This document shows, one piece after another, positions 1 through 7,959 of a DNA stretch of 64,000 bases. The stretch's first letter is position 1, and each line of letters starts with the position of its first letter. The DNA is taken from assembly GCA_035274465.1 (NCBI GenBank), contig DATEOF010000074.1:1-64000 (forward strand). Reading direction: 5' to 3'. The DNA is from JADGRF01 sp035274465 (GTDB lineage Bacteria; Myxococcota_A; Polyangia; Polyangiales; JAFGIB01). Made by a program: the position numbers and the translations under genes. Under the pieces are notes generated by a model. That model did no database searches. It was not told the origin of the DNA and worked only from the letters and a program-made list of their open reading frames with translations.

Positions 1-107
1 CTCGCCGGTGCGCGCGCGCGCGTCGCGGGCCGTCGCCCGGCGCGTGCGACGGCGTTCGGCCCGCTGACGACCTACGACGCGTTGAGCGCCGCAACCGCGC
101 GAGAACG

Positions 108-617
108 TCAATCGCCAACGCTAGAGACAGCCTGGAGCGCCGCCGCGATGCGGGTGAGCACGACCGAGGTGGCTTCGACCTGCTGGCGCGTACATTGGGA
201 GAGCACCTGCTCGACGATCGACTCGATGGTTCCGAGTCTGCGAGCGTCGCAGCGCTTGCCTTCCAGCGTCAGGCCGAGCAGCGTTCTGCGGCCGTCGCTC
301 GCATCCATGCGCCGCACCAGCAGCTTGCGCACCTCGAGCCGGTGCAAGACGCCTGTCAGCGTGCTCGGGTGTACGTGCAAGATGCCCGCGAGCCCGCCCG
401 CTGTGATCCACGGAAAACGACCGATGATTCGGATCGCGAGGCGCTGCGGTCCGGTGACTCCGAACTCGGTCTCCATGCGCTTGGAAATGCGGTTGAGACC
501 GTGATCCACGGCCCACAGCACCCGCAAGAAATCGAGGACTGGGCCGAGCGGCGGTGCATTGTCACCGTCGATGAGGGTGGCTTCAGCCGTGATCTTGCGT
601 GCTTTTCGCGTGGGCAC
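108..617 (-). CDS. MarR family transcriptional regulator
   Basis: This 169-residue protein has the layout of a MarR winged-helix regulator. An N-terminal helix is followed by a helix-turn-helix around residues 60-95 (the ITAGGLAGILHVHPSTLTGVLHRLE stretch), then a wing with the typical basic DASDGRRTLLGLT turn near residues 104-117, and a C-terminal dimerisation helix. MarR proteins are dimeric cytoplasmic regulators, often ligand-responsive. The GTG start at 617 is the only start that keeps the first helix. The antiporter pair lies upstream on the same strand across a 73-base gap, so it may be co-transcribed with that pair or control it. The ligand cannot be told from sequence. Confidence 0.85.
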   Translation of the reverse strand: MPTRKARKITAEATLIDGDNAPPLGPVLDFLRVLWAVDHGLNRISKRMETEFGVTGPQRLAIRIIGRFPWITAGGLAGILHVHPSTLTGVLHRLEVRKLLVRRMDASDGRRTLLGLTLEGKRCDARRLGTIESIVEQVLSQCTRQQVEATSVVLTRIAAALQAVSSVGD

Positions 618-690
618 GCATGCAGCCTAGCAGAGTCGATGGTCTGCTGTCCGGCTCGAGCGGCCCGCCTGCGGTGCTGCGCCGATTCGA

Positions 691-2010
691 TCAGGCCTCT
701 CGGACTTCAACCGTTTCCCAGCTCGTCCGGCCCGTCTCCTTGCCAACCTCCCCGGCGCGGACGAGTGCGAAGCGATAGGCGACCGGGGAGAGGACCACGT
801 TCACGGCGACGACGCTCAACACCAGCGCGCCTGCTTGGTCCGCGAACTCTGGAAAGGTGCGACTGAAGAGAATGGCGAGTGCTTGTGCCAACCCGGCCTG
901 CGGTAAGAGGCCGAACCCAGCAAATCGCCGCACCATCACCGGCGCCCCGGTCAGGTGCGCGCCGAGCCTTGCGCCGAGCAGGAAACCGATCGCGCGTACG
1001 GCTGCAAGCAGCGCCGTGGGTAGCCAGATCACCGCGAGCGTGTCGGGGCGCAGCGTCGCGCCGGCGAGGCAGAAAAACAGCACGTACACCGGCAGCGCCG
1101 AGACCTGGAGCTGATCGTGTAACTCGTCGGCCACCTGCGACGTGTTCCGTACGAGCGCGCCGGCCGCAAGCGCAACCAGCAGCGGATCGAGGCCGAGCCG
1201 GCTCCCCACCTCGGCCACCACGAATGCGACGGCGAGCAACAGTAGCGCGGCATCGGTCCGGATCTTCCGCAGGTACAGCACGAGCAGCGAACCGGCGATA
1301 GCACCTACGAACAGCGAGCCGCCGATCTCCCAGCTCAGGGTGGCAAGCGTCGGGAGGATCTCGGCGCTCCCGCCAAAGGTCGTGCGTGCGATCGCGCTGA
1401 TCGGTGCAAACAGCATGATGACGAGCAAGTCGCCGAGCACGACCAAGGCGAGCACGGTGCGCGTGACGGGGCCGTCGGCGCGTAGCTCGTCGCGGAGCGC
1501 GACCACGACGGACGGCGACTGCGCCACCAAAACCACGGCGAGCAGCAGCGTCACGCTCATGGCTTGAGTCGAGCTCATGTCGGCAAAAAACGGCAAGAGC
1601 GGTCGTGCGAACCAAAGTGTCACCGCGAGCAGGACGACAGTCCCGAGCACCCCGAACACGGTAATTCCCGCCAGCGTGCGCGCGTAGGGTCTGAGCCGAG
1701 CGAGGTCGAGCTCGGTGCCCGCGGTCAGCGCGATCATCGAGATCGCCATGCCATTGACGAGGCTCAGGCTCTCCACCATCGGCCGAGACACGAGGCCGAA
1801 CCCCGATGGTCCCACCAGCGCGCCGACCACGAGGTACCCCGTCAGTTTGGGCAACCCGAGTCGGCCGAGCACTGCCCCGGCGAAGTAGCCGCTGATCAGC
1901 AGGTAGCCAAGCGCGAGCGACGTGCCCGAGCTGCCAGGTTCGCCGTCCGCGGAGAAGGATCGGGTGGCGTGTGTCAGTCCGGCGAGCAGAAGCAAAAGGA
2001 TCACGTTCAT
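691..2010 (-). CDS. CPA2-type cation/proton antiporter (downstream copy)
   Basis: A 439-residue polytopic membrane protein with about 12 hydrophobic segments and the Na+/H+ exchanger (KefB/CPA2) pattern. The first helices carry GYFAGAVLGRLGLPKLTGYLVVGALVGP, and the following helices hold small and acidic residues (LTAGTELDLARL). It lacks the TrkA-N nucleotide-binding domain of KefB, so it is a short membrane-only member. It probably exchanges K+ or Na+ for protons across the inner membrane; the ion is unknown. Its ATG overlaps the stop of the upstream antiporter by four bases, so the two are probably translated together and may work as a pair. Confidence 0.85.
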   Translation of the reverse strand: MNVILLLLLAGLTHATRSFSADGEPGSSGTSLALGYLLISGYFAGAVLGRLGLPKLTGYLVVGALVGPSGFGLVSRPMVESLSLVNGMAISMIALTAGTELDLARLRPYARTLAGITVFGVLGTVVLLAVTLWFARPLLPFFADMSSTQAMSVTLLLAVVLVAQSPSVVVALRDELRADGPVTRTVLALVVLGDLLVIMLFAPISAIARTTFGGSAEILPTLATLSWEIGGSLFVGAIAGSLLVLYLRKIRTDAALLLLAVAFVVAEVGSRLGLDPLLVALAAGALVRNTSQVADELHDQLQVSALPVYVLFFCLAGATLRPDTLAVIWLPTALLAAVRAIGFLLGARLGAHLTGAPVMVRRFAGFGLLPQAGLAQALAILFSRTFPEFADQAGALVLSVVAVNVVLSPVAYRFALVRAGEVGKETGRTSWETVEVREA

Positions 2011-3488
2011 GGCGCTCCCCCGATCGAAGAGTCGTCGCCCTGTGCAGTGCGGCGGCTCGCCAGTTGAACGACGATTTCAGTCAGCATGCCGCCCGCGATC
2101 ACGGCCGCGACGATCGGAGAAATCGAGCCGCCGGGATAGAGCAGCTGGGCGTTCACGACGATCGCGACCGCCAGTGGCCCGATCGGCGCGAACGCCAGTG
2201 CTCGCCGTTGGTCCGGCGTCAACGCTTCGCCTGCAAAACGCGGGGCAAGCCCGACGCCGAGGTGCTTTCCGAGCAGGCGCATGCCGGTGAATACCGGTAC
2301 GAGGACCCAGCCGCGCCAATCGTCCACCTGCCACAGCGCGCCGATCACGATGAGCGAAAGCAGATAGATCGGTCGCTCCAGGCGGCGCAAGGCTTCGCTC
2401 AGACGTTCGCGCGCGAAGTCAGGCAGGAGCGCCAGGAACGTTCCAGCGATGAATGCGATCACGATCGGAGACAACCGCAAATACCCGGCCGTTCCTGCGC
2501 AGAACGCGATCAGGCCGAGCGTGAGCAACACGAACTCCGGGCCATCCTGCGGGCGATTCAGCACCAGGTACGCGATCAGTCCAAGCGATGCACCGAGGCC
2601 GACCGTGAGAAGTAGCCAAGCCGTGCCCGGCAGTTGCCAGCTGACGGCGACTTGCGGCCTGAAGTAGGCGGCGATCACCGCGAGGCCGATGATGCCGGCG
2701 AGCTCCTCGAGCCGCAGCACGCGACTGATTCGCTCGTCGGTATCGGTCGAGCGTGACGCACCCCCGGCGAGGCTGCCTGTCATTCCGCCCGCCGTGCCGA
2801 GGATCAATGCGTCGCGGATGAACACCGGATTGCGCAACGCGGCGTGCGACAGGTCTGCGGACATCCACAGCAGGAGGAGCCCGGACACGGCGGCCACGCA
2901 AGCGAACGGCACGGCGGTCGCGAAAGCGGCCGTTCGCATCAGCTCGCGTGATAGGCGCAGCTCGATCGCACAACGGAAGCCCGCGACGAAGCCGATGCAG
3001 CCGAGTCCGACGCGCAGCAGCGGACTGAGCTGGAACAGTAGCTCGTCGTTCAGCAATCCCAGGGCAGGCGTTCGAGCGAGCCAGCCGAGCGCAACGAACG
3101 GAAATCCGGCGGTGATCACCTGGGAGATCCCGAACGAGCGTTCGAGCGCGAGCACGCGTGGCTGCCCGCCCAGGTACGCGAGTGTGATCAGCGCCAGGAG
3201 ACCGAGTATGGTCTTGATCAGCAGCGCCGGTCGCTCGGCGCTCTCGACCGGCGTGGGCGGAGCGTTCGAAGCGACTGGCTCGTCTACGATCGGAGCGATC
3301 TGCGGCGCCGGCGTCGCGGGCGGAAGTGAGCCGATGGACTCGATCGGGAGCCGTGAGTCGAGGCCCGCGTCCTCATCCGCACCTGCATCTTCATCCCAGG
3401 CTTGGGCAATCGCACACGGCGCAGGGCCCATCGCCCATACGGCGCAGCAGAGAACGGGGCAGATGCGGTCGCGCCATCTCGGGTTCAC
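2007..3488 (-). CDS. CPA2-type cation/proton antiporter with N-terminal signal-like segment (upstream copy)
   Basis: The reading frame is open up to 3662, but a GTG at 3488 gives a sensible start. From there a basic stretch (NPRWRDR) leads into a hydrophobic segment ending AIAQA, like a cleavable signal peptide. An acidic linker of about 70 residues follows, then about 12 membrane segments. Features of the antiporter family include the GLGCIGFVAGFRCAIEL and RLEELAGIIGLAVIAAY regions. The protein is 493 residues from this start. No TrkA domain is present. A signal peptide and an extracytoplasmic linker before the membrane core are unusual for this family. It overlaps the next antiporter by ATGA. 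Confidence 0.75.
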   Translation of the reverse strand: MNPRWRDRICPVLCCAVWAMGPAPCAIAQAWDEDAGADEDAGLDSRLPIESIGSLPPATPAPQIAPIVDEPVASNAPPTPVESAERPALLIKTILGLLALITLAYLGGQPRVLALERSFGISQVITAGFPFVALGWLARTPALGLLNDELLFQLSPLLRVGLGCIGFVAGFRCAIELRLSRELMRTAAFATAVPFACVAAVSGLLLLWMSADLSHAALRNPVFIRDALILGTAGGMTGSLAGGASRSTDTDERISRVLRLEELAGIIGLAVIAAYFRPQVAVSWQLPGTAWLLLTVGLGASLGLIAYLVLNRPQDGPEFVLLTLGLIAFCAGTAGYLRLSPIVIAFIAGTFLALLPDFARERLSEALRRLERPIYLLSLIVIGALWQVDDWRGWVLVPVFTGMRLLGKHLGVGLAPRFAGEALTPDQRRALAFAPIGPLAVAIVVNAQLLYPGGSISPIVAAVIAGGMLTEIVVQLASRRTAQGDDSSIGGAP

Positions 3489-3690
3489 GTCATGCAACAG
3501 ACCGCGCCCGGAGCGCGCCCGCCCTTTCCAACGAACGACGGTACAGCACCAGGGCGAACGTCTGCGGTAAATGCTGCTTTCGCGCCCGTCTTCGCGTCGT
3601 TTCGCTCGCTTTTGGCTGACGAGATCTACGAGCTCGTGCAGCGCCGCGACGACGAGGCGCAAGGCGCGCTGCTAGCGTCGCTGTGCCCGC

Positions 3691-4371
3691 TCACAGGCCG
3701 TACTTCTCGCGCAAGTAGGCCTCCAGCGATTCGCTGTCAGCCTCCGCAAGCGGGCCTTTGATCGCGACGATCTCGGCGATGTTGCCGCGCAGCGCTTGCC
3801 GCGGGTCGGGCGTGCTTCCGATGTGGAGCGGAGAACCTGGGGCGCTGACGTCGACGGTGGGCCCGAGCGTGCTGCGAGCCTCGTTGCCGTTGACGCGGAG
3901 GATGAGCTTCGTGCCGCCACGCACACTCCGTCGCTGCAGCACGGCCAGCAGCGGGCCACCCTGGTTGAGGTCGTCGGCACCGCTGAGCACGCGTTGACTG
4001 TGGTAGGCGAGCTGGCCGAGCAGCTGGCCGGTACGGCCCTCGCTGTTGCCCCACAGCGACGGGCCGAGATACGGGTGGGTGGATTCTTGTTTGCTCGCGA
4101 TGCAGCCGTACCCCCACTCGCTCGCGGTCGGGGTGGTGTGGCGGAGCACGGCGGCGAGCGTGAAGTCGCCCGTGCCGAACTGCAGCGCAGATGCGTCTTC
4201 GACGGCCAGGTGTTGGCCTTTGCCGTCGAAGAGCAGCGCGGGTCGGCCGTTGAGCGCGACTTCCGCGAAGCTGGGGGACGTGCGCTCGCTGCGCGCAACG
4301 GCATGGTTGCGGGCGTCCGATCGGTCGAGCCAGCCGGGGTGATCGTCAGACGAAGCGCGTGTGCGTTGCAA
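3691..4371 (-). CDS. LamG/concanavalin-like domain protein, N-terminally clipped
   Basis: The 226-residue product resembles the LamG/concanavalin A-like jelly-roll domains of secreted myxobacterial proteins. Recognisable parts are GRPALLFDGKGQHL near residue 42, the GDFTLAAVLRH strand, LRVNGNEARSTLGP, and the closing LHIGSTPDPRQALRGNIAEIVAI segment before a terminal YLREKYGL helix. The start appears lost. The frame opens just after a TAG and the only early initiator is TTG at 4371, with no signal peptide. The first recognisable piece (WLDRSDARNHAVA) belongs to the middle of the first strand region of such domains. It is either a degraded gene or a cytoplasmic fragment, 26 bases downstream of sodC. 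Confidence 0.5.
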   Translation of the reverse strand: MQRTRASSDDHPGWLDRSDARNHAVARSERTSPSFAEVALNGRPALLFDGKGQHLAVEDASALQFGTGDFTLAAVLRHTTPTASEWGYGCIASKQESTHPYLGPSLWGNSEGRTGQLLGQLAYHSQRVLSGADDLNQGGPLLAVLQRRSVRGGTKLILRVNGNEARSTLGPTVDVSAPGSPLHIGSTPDPRQALRGNIAEIVAIKGPLAEADSESLEAYLREKYGL

Positions 4372-4397
4372 TCCGCAACTGTCCTACGCTGCGCGGA

Positions 4398-4958
4398 TCA
4401 CTTCGCGATCGCGCCACAGCCGATGCGGCCTCCGGCGTTGCCGGTCGGTTGCGTCATCAAGTCGTCCGGCATCGCGTGCACGATCACGGCCTTGCCGATC
4501 AGATCCATCGCTCCGCCCGTGCCGATCTCCCACGCGGCGTTGGTCGCGGTGAGCGTGCCGTTGCCAGACGCGTCGACGGTGATGTTTCCGAGATCGCCGA
4601 GGTGTGCGTTCGGTCCCGGTGCAGCGTGCATGTGCATGCTCGGGTTCCAGTGTCCCCCGGCGCTCATCGCGTCGGCAGCCGAACAGTCCCCGGTCTCGTG
4701 GATGTGCAGGCCGTGCATGCCGGCCGGTGCGCCCATCAGGGTCACCATCACCTGTACCTTGCCGGGTTCGCCGGAAAACTTCACCGTTCCAGCGAGCGTG
4801 GCGTTGCCACTCTTGGGCATGAGCATCGCCTGGGCAGTATGGCCCTCGGTCTCATGATTGTGGTCCCCGTCGTCGTGCTCACCACCGTCCGCGTCATCGC
4901 CGCCACAACCCACAGCGATCGCACCGAGCCCAATTGCCAATACCAACAGAAAACGCAT
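4398..4958 (-). CDS. sodC: Cu/Zn superoxide dismutase, lipoprotein
   Basis: Converts superoxide to hydrogen peroxide and oxygen outside the cytoplasm. The full ligand set is visible: H85 and H87 in GLHIHETGDC, H103 in GGHWNP, H111, H119 and D122 in HLGDLGN, H161 in VIVHAMPDD. C92 and C181 form the conserved disulfide, and the C-terminal GNAGGRIGCG signature is intact. The ATG at 4958 follows a GAGGAG ribosome site; the frame runs further upstream without support. The N-terminus is a lipoprotein signal ending at Cys18, followed by a His/Asp-rich stretch (residues 28-40) that could bind metal. The length of 186 residues is normal. Confidence 0.95.
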   Translation of the reverse strand: MRFLLVLAIGLGAIAVGCGGDDADGGEHDDGDHNHETEGHTAQAMLMPKSGNATLAGTVKFSGEPGKVQVMVTLMGAPAGMHGLHIHETGDCSAADAMSAGGHWNPSMHMHAAPGPNAHLGDLGNITVDASGNGTLTATNAAWEIGTGGAMDLIGKAVIVHAMPDDLMTQPTGNAGGRIGCGAIAK

Positions 4959-5073
4959 CGTTTGCTCCTCGACAAAGACTGTGGCGGAACATAGTCGCGG
5001 TGCCGATCGAGTCAACGTTCGGGGAATTGGACGGCGCCGGAAACGCGCAGCAGAGTGAAGTGCTTCACGCGCC

Positions 5074-5700
5074 TCAGCGCGGCGTGAGCTCCTGGCTCGC
5101 GAGGTAGGCTTTCAGCCGGCGTCGCAAACGACGCTGCTGGGCTTCATCGAGAAACGGCAACACGTCGGTGTGCTCGTAGCTCATCAGGTTTCCCGCGACC
5201 TCGCTGTGTTGGGGATTGCCGAGATAGTGGCCGAGCTCGTGCGCGAGCACGTCGGGTCCCGAGATGGCCGAGAGGATCACGAAGTGCGCGCCGGGATGCG
5301 TGGTGGCGTGCCAGTGGACGCCGCGGCGCACGCGCCCCGGTTCGTCGACATCCAGCAACGATGCGACGCAGAAGACATGGATCGTGCCACGCGCGAAGTA
5401 CGCCCCGAGCGCGTCGCGGTCTTCGCGTGTCTCGAGCGCCGCGTGCTCGCCGGCCAGGCTGCTGCGCGCGACGACGGTGAACTGCACGCCGTAGGGCGCG
5501 AAGATCTCGTTGGCCCGCGCCACGCGTGCCTCGACAAAGGCGGCGTCGACCACCGGCGTGCCATCGCGCTCCACCACGTGCAGCGTGACGGGTAGGGTTG
5601 TCGGCGCGGCTGCAGCCGCTGGCTGCGGCAGCAGGCACAGCACTACCAGTAGCTCACGGGCTCGTGTTGGGAACCAGGTACATGAAGCCGATCGTGCCAT
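5074..5700 (-). CDS. Secreted metzincin-like metalloprotease, small
   Basis: A 208-residue exported protein with a zinc-protease site. HELGH lies at residues 154-158, followed by Y-L-G-N-P-Q and H165, and a Met-turn-like NLMSYE at 171-176. The order HExxH, Gly, His, Met-turn is the metzincin plan, but the third His is one residue later than in the canonical HExxHxxGxxH. The N-terminus (basic TRAR then a hydrophobic stretch ending in five alanines) is a signal peptide. Its start overlaps the end of the upstream Cys-rich lipoprotein gene by 47 bases, so the two are co-transcribed. The substrate is unknown. Confidence 0.75.
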   Translation of the reverse strand: MARSASCTWFPTRARELLVVLCLLPQPAAAAAPTTLPVTLHVVERDGTPVVDAAFVEARVARANEIFAPYGVQFTVVARSSLAGEHAALETREDRDALGAYFARGTIHVFCVASLLDVDEPGRVRRGVHWHATTHPGAHFVILSAISGPDVLAHELGHYLGNPQHSEVAGNLMSYEHTDVLPFLDEAQQRRLRRRLKAYLASQELTPR

Positions 5701-6742
5701 CGCGGATCGTGAGTGTACCGCTCGCCAGCTGCTGGCCGGTGACGGCGTGCTTGGCCGTGACGGTGACGTTGGTTGGGGGTACCTGGAACGCGCCGGCGTA
5801 GCCGCGCCAGCTCGTCCGATCGAGCGCGGTGTCGAGCGTGGCCATGTCGTTGACGTAGTACATCTTCGTGGCGCCGCCGTTCGGCGTGAAGCGGAACGTC
5901 ACGTCGCGCGCGCGTCCGGCGCGATCGGGATCTTGCGAGTCCAGGTAGCGCAAGGGCAGGCAGTTCTGCATGCGCGCGATCAAGTGGCCGGTGTTGGGTT
6001 CGAAGGGCTCATCGAGCCGCGTGTGCAGGCCCACGGTCACCGCCAGGCCCGCGACTGCGGTTGGCGTGAGGGCCTGGTGGTTGAAGCTGTCGACCACGTC
6101 GTAGACGGGCTGGCTCCACTGCACGGTGGCGGGTGCCGGCGAGCCGCCCGACAGCTGGAAGTAGCCGTTGAAGCCCTTCGGCGCGGTGAAGTCCACGTTG
6201 CCGCTCGCGTCGGTCGTGCCGGTCGTGACGTAGCCACTGCCCTCGGCGCAGAGCGGGTCGCTGCTCTCGCACATTCGGACCTTGACGCCGGGCAACCCGA
6301 CCTCGCGCGGATCGGCGTAGTTGAACACGCGCATGCTGAACGGGTGGTCGCGCTTGAGCGACGGCCAGATGTAGTTGTCGACGCAGCCCCAGCGCACGTT
6401 GCAGGTGTCCTCGGTGTCGCAGTGCTGCAGCATGCAACTGGCGAGCGCGTCGAACTTGTCGTTGACCTGGGTCAGCGGGTTGATCGGCAGCCGGATGTCC
6501 GCGCCGCATGCGTCGCCGGCGCAGGTCTTCGCCTGGTCGCAGCAGTTCGCGGCGATGCACTTCCTGCAGCTGCTGCCGAGGGGTAGCTCCACCGGACACG
6601 TCAGCATGTCGTCGGGGCCCGAGTCGGACTTGTTCCGAGAGGGATCGTTCGTATCGTCTTCGACCTTCTCGAAGTCGGGCAGCACGCAGCTGACGGCGGC
6701 GCTGACGAACAACAGTAGCGCGAGACCGAGCCTGCCGCTCAC
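5654..6742 (-). CDS. Cys-rich secreted lipoprotein, function unknown
   Basis: A 362-residue lipoprotein (lipobox AVSC, Cys19) of a type common in Myxococcota. After an acidic spacer comes a cysteine-rich module at about residues 49-120 with closely spaced CRKC, NCC, C-x4-C and CxxxxC motifs, probably disulfide-bonded. The remainder looks like beta-sandwich domains, with LPGVKVRMCESSDPLC and TTGTTDASGNVDFTAPKGF like a carboxypeptidase-regulatory fold. The start is GTG at 6742, overlapping the stop of the PEGA gene (GTGA). No enzymatic motif is seen. It sits between a PEGA/TPR membrane protein and a metalloprotease, which suggests a cell-surface unit. Confidence 0.7.
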   Translation of the reverse strand: MSGRLGLALLLFVSAAVSCVLPDFEKVEDDTNDPSRNKSDSGPDDMLTCPVELPLGSSCRKCIAANCCDQAKTCAGDACGADIRLPINPLTQVNDKFDALASCMLQHCDTEDTCNVRWGCVDNYIWPSLKRDHPFSMRVFNYADPREVGLPGVKVRMCESSDPLCAEGSGYVTTGTTDASGNVDFTAPKGFNGYFQLSGGSPAPATVQWSQPVYDVVDSFNHQALTPTAVAGLAVTVGLHTRLDEPFEPNTGHLIARMQNCLPLRYLDSQDPDRAGRARDVTFRFTPNGGATKMYYVNDMATLDTALDRTSWRGYAGAFQVPPTNVTVTAKHAVTGQQLASGTLTIRDGTIGFMYLVPNTSP

Positions 6743-7755
6743 AGCTGCCCCCGGATGCCGAGCGAGCCCGGGCCGATCATCGGCTGAATGCTCGCGCGCT
6801 CGCGGTTGTCGGATGGCGACGTGACGAGCAACACCGTTCCCAGGGCAGCGAACACACCCGTGGTGATCAGGCTCACGGTCGAGATGACCTTCAAGCGGTC
6901 GTAGGTGTCGACGTCGTCGTGATAATTCGGACCGCAGGCGTTGTCGCTGCAGTTGTCCTCGAGGCTCGAGGCCTTGCTGCTGGCCATGCCGGTGCTGATC
7001 CCGAAGGCGATCAGGCTCGCGCCCGCCAGGCCGAGCGAGACGTAGCCGAGCACGGCCTGCGTGTTGCCATGCGCGGCCGGTGCCGGCGCGGGTTCCGCGG
7101 GCTGGGGGCTCGTGCCGGCGATCGGCTCGACGGCGGCAGTCGCGACGACTGCGCTCTGGGGTGAGCTGGCCTCCAGGCGGATCTCCAGGGTGGTGCGATC
7201 ACCTCCCTCGACCTGCAGCGTGCTGCGGTTCGTCTGATACCCGCTGGCCTGCACCGACACCTCGTGGCGGCCCGGCTCGAGCAGCACCTCGCCCGAGCCG
7301 AGGCGCAGCGGCGGCCGGCCGTCGACCCACACCACGGCGTCCTCGGGCGTCAGGCGCAGTCGGAAGCGCCCGACGTGCGCCTGGCTGCGCGCGATCAGGT
7401 CGCTCGCGCTGGCGCGCTGCTCCGGGTTCAGCGGCTTGCGCGAATCCTGTAGTGCAGCCTCCAGATTCGCGACCGCATCCAGGTAGTCGCCGAGGTTGAA
7501 CGAGCACATGCCCATGGTGCGGAGCGTCCGCGCCGTCGGCATCAGGTCGTGTGCCCTGCGAAACAGGCTGCGGGCTTCGGCCCAGCGTCCGCCATCGTAG
7601 GCTTGGATCGCTTGCTCGATGAAGGCATCGTACCCGCTCGGCGTGGCGTCAGCCGTGCCGGCGGCTACCTCTTGAGCGAACCCTGTTGTCGTAAGAAATC
7701 CGCCACTCACGGCGTATATCGAAAGCAGCAGAAGCCATCCGCGTGCTCGGCGCAT
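6739..7755 (-). CDS. TPR/PEGA domain membrane protein
   Basis: From the ATG at 7755 (GGAG eight bases upstream) the product is 338 residues with a signal peptide (about residues 1-28). Tetratricopeptide-like helices follow at about 40-125 (YDGGRWAEARSLFRRAHDLMP, LGDYLDAVANLEAAL). A PEGA domain covers about 130-195 (VWVDGRPP, LLEPGRHEVSVQASGYQ). A Pro/Ala linker leads to two hydrophobic segments near the C-terminus, separated by a short loop with two cysteines. PEGA domains are thought to bind surface polymers or mediate contacts at the envelope. It is the first gene of a three-gene operon and is divergent from a Ser/Thr kinase gene, a common pairing in myxobacteria. Confidence 0.8.
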   Translation of the reverse strand: MRRARGWLLLLSIYAVSGGFLTTTGFAQEVAAGTADATPSGYDAFIEQAIQAYDGGRWAEARSLFRRAHDLMPTARTLRTMGMCSFNLGDYLDAVANLEAALQDSRKPLNPEQRASASDLIARSQAHVGRFRLRLTPEDAVVWVDGRPPLRLGSGEVLLEPGRHEVSVQASGYQTNRSTLQVEGGDRTTLEIRLEASSPQSAVVATAAVEPIAGTSPQPAEPAPAPAAHGNTQAVLGYVSLGLAGASLIAFGISTGMASSKASSLEDNCSDNACGPNYHDDVDTYDRLKVISTVSLITTGVFAALGTVLLVTSPSDNRERASIQPMIGPGSLGIRGQL

Positions 7756-7829
7756 GGTCGACTCCAACCCCCACCCCTTGGCGGCGCATCCCACGTGGCG
7801 CCGTCGTTTATGCAAGGTACGCGGACCAT

Positions 7830-7846
7830 ACCACAATGCCTGTGGT
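7830..7846. promoter_or_regulatory. Dyad in divergent promoter region
   Basis: A perfect 6-bp inverted repeat, ACCACA and TGTGGT with a 5-base spacer, lies between the divergent PEGA operon and the Ser/Thr kinase gene. Its position suits an operator shared by the two transcription units. No regulator can be assigned. Confidence 0.3.
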
Positions 7847-7959
7847 GTTCTTCACAAATGCCGTTCAAACATGGGAATATGCTTACTCAGGCCGTCTCGC
7901 ATGACGGCCGAGGACGCTTTGGGGAAAAGCGTATGGGGGCAGCGGGAGCAGGCGTCAGC

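Noticed and set aside
1..107. Arg-rich open frame ending in TGA at 65-67 on the plus strand
   Set aside because: Only about 21 codons are visible, with extreme Arg/Ala composition typical of non-coding GC-rich sequence. It could be the tail of a gene outside the window, but nothing supports it.
3565..3720. Plus-strand segment reading LADEIYELVQRRDDEAQGALLASL, helix-like
   Set aside because: It has no start codon or ribosome site, lies in a 200-base gap and runs into the antisense of the LamG-like gene. At most it is an old remnant.
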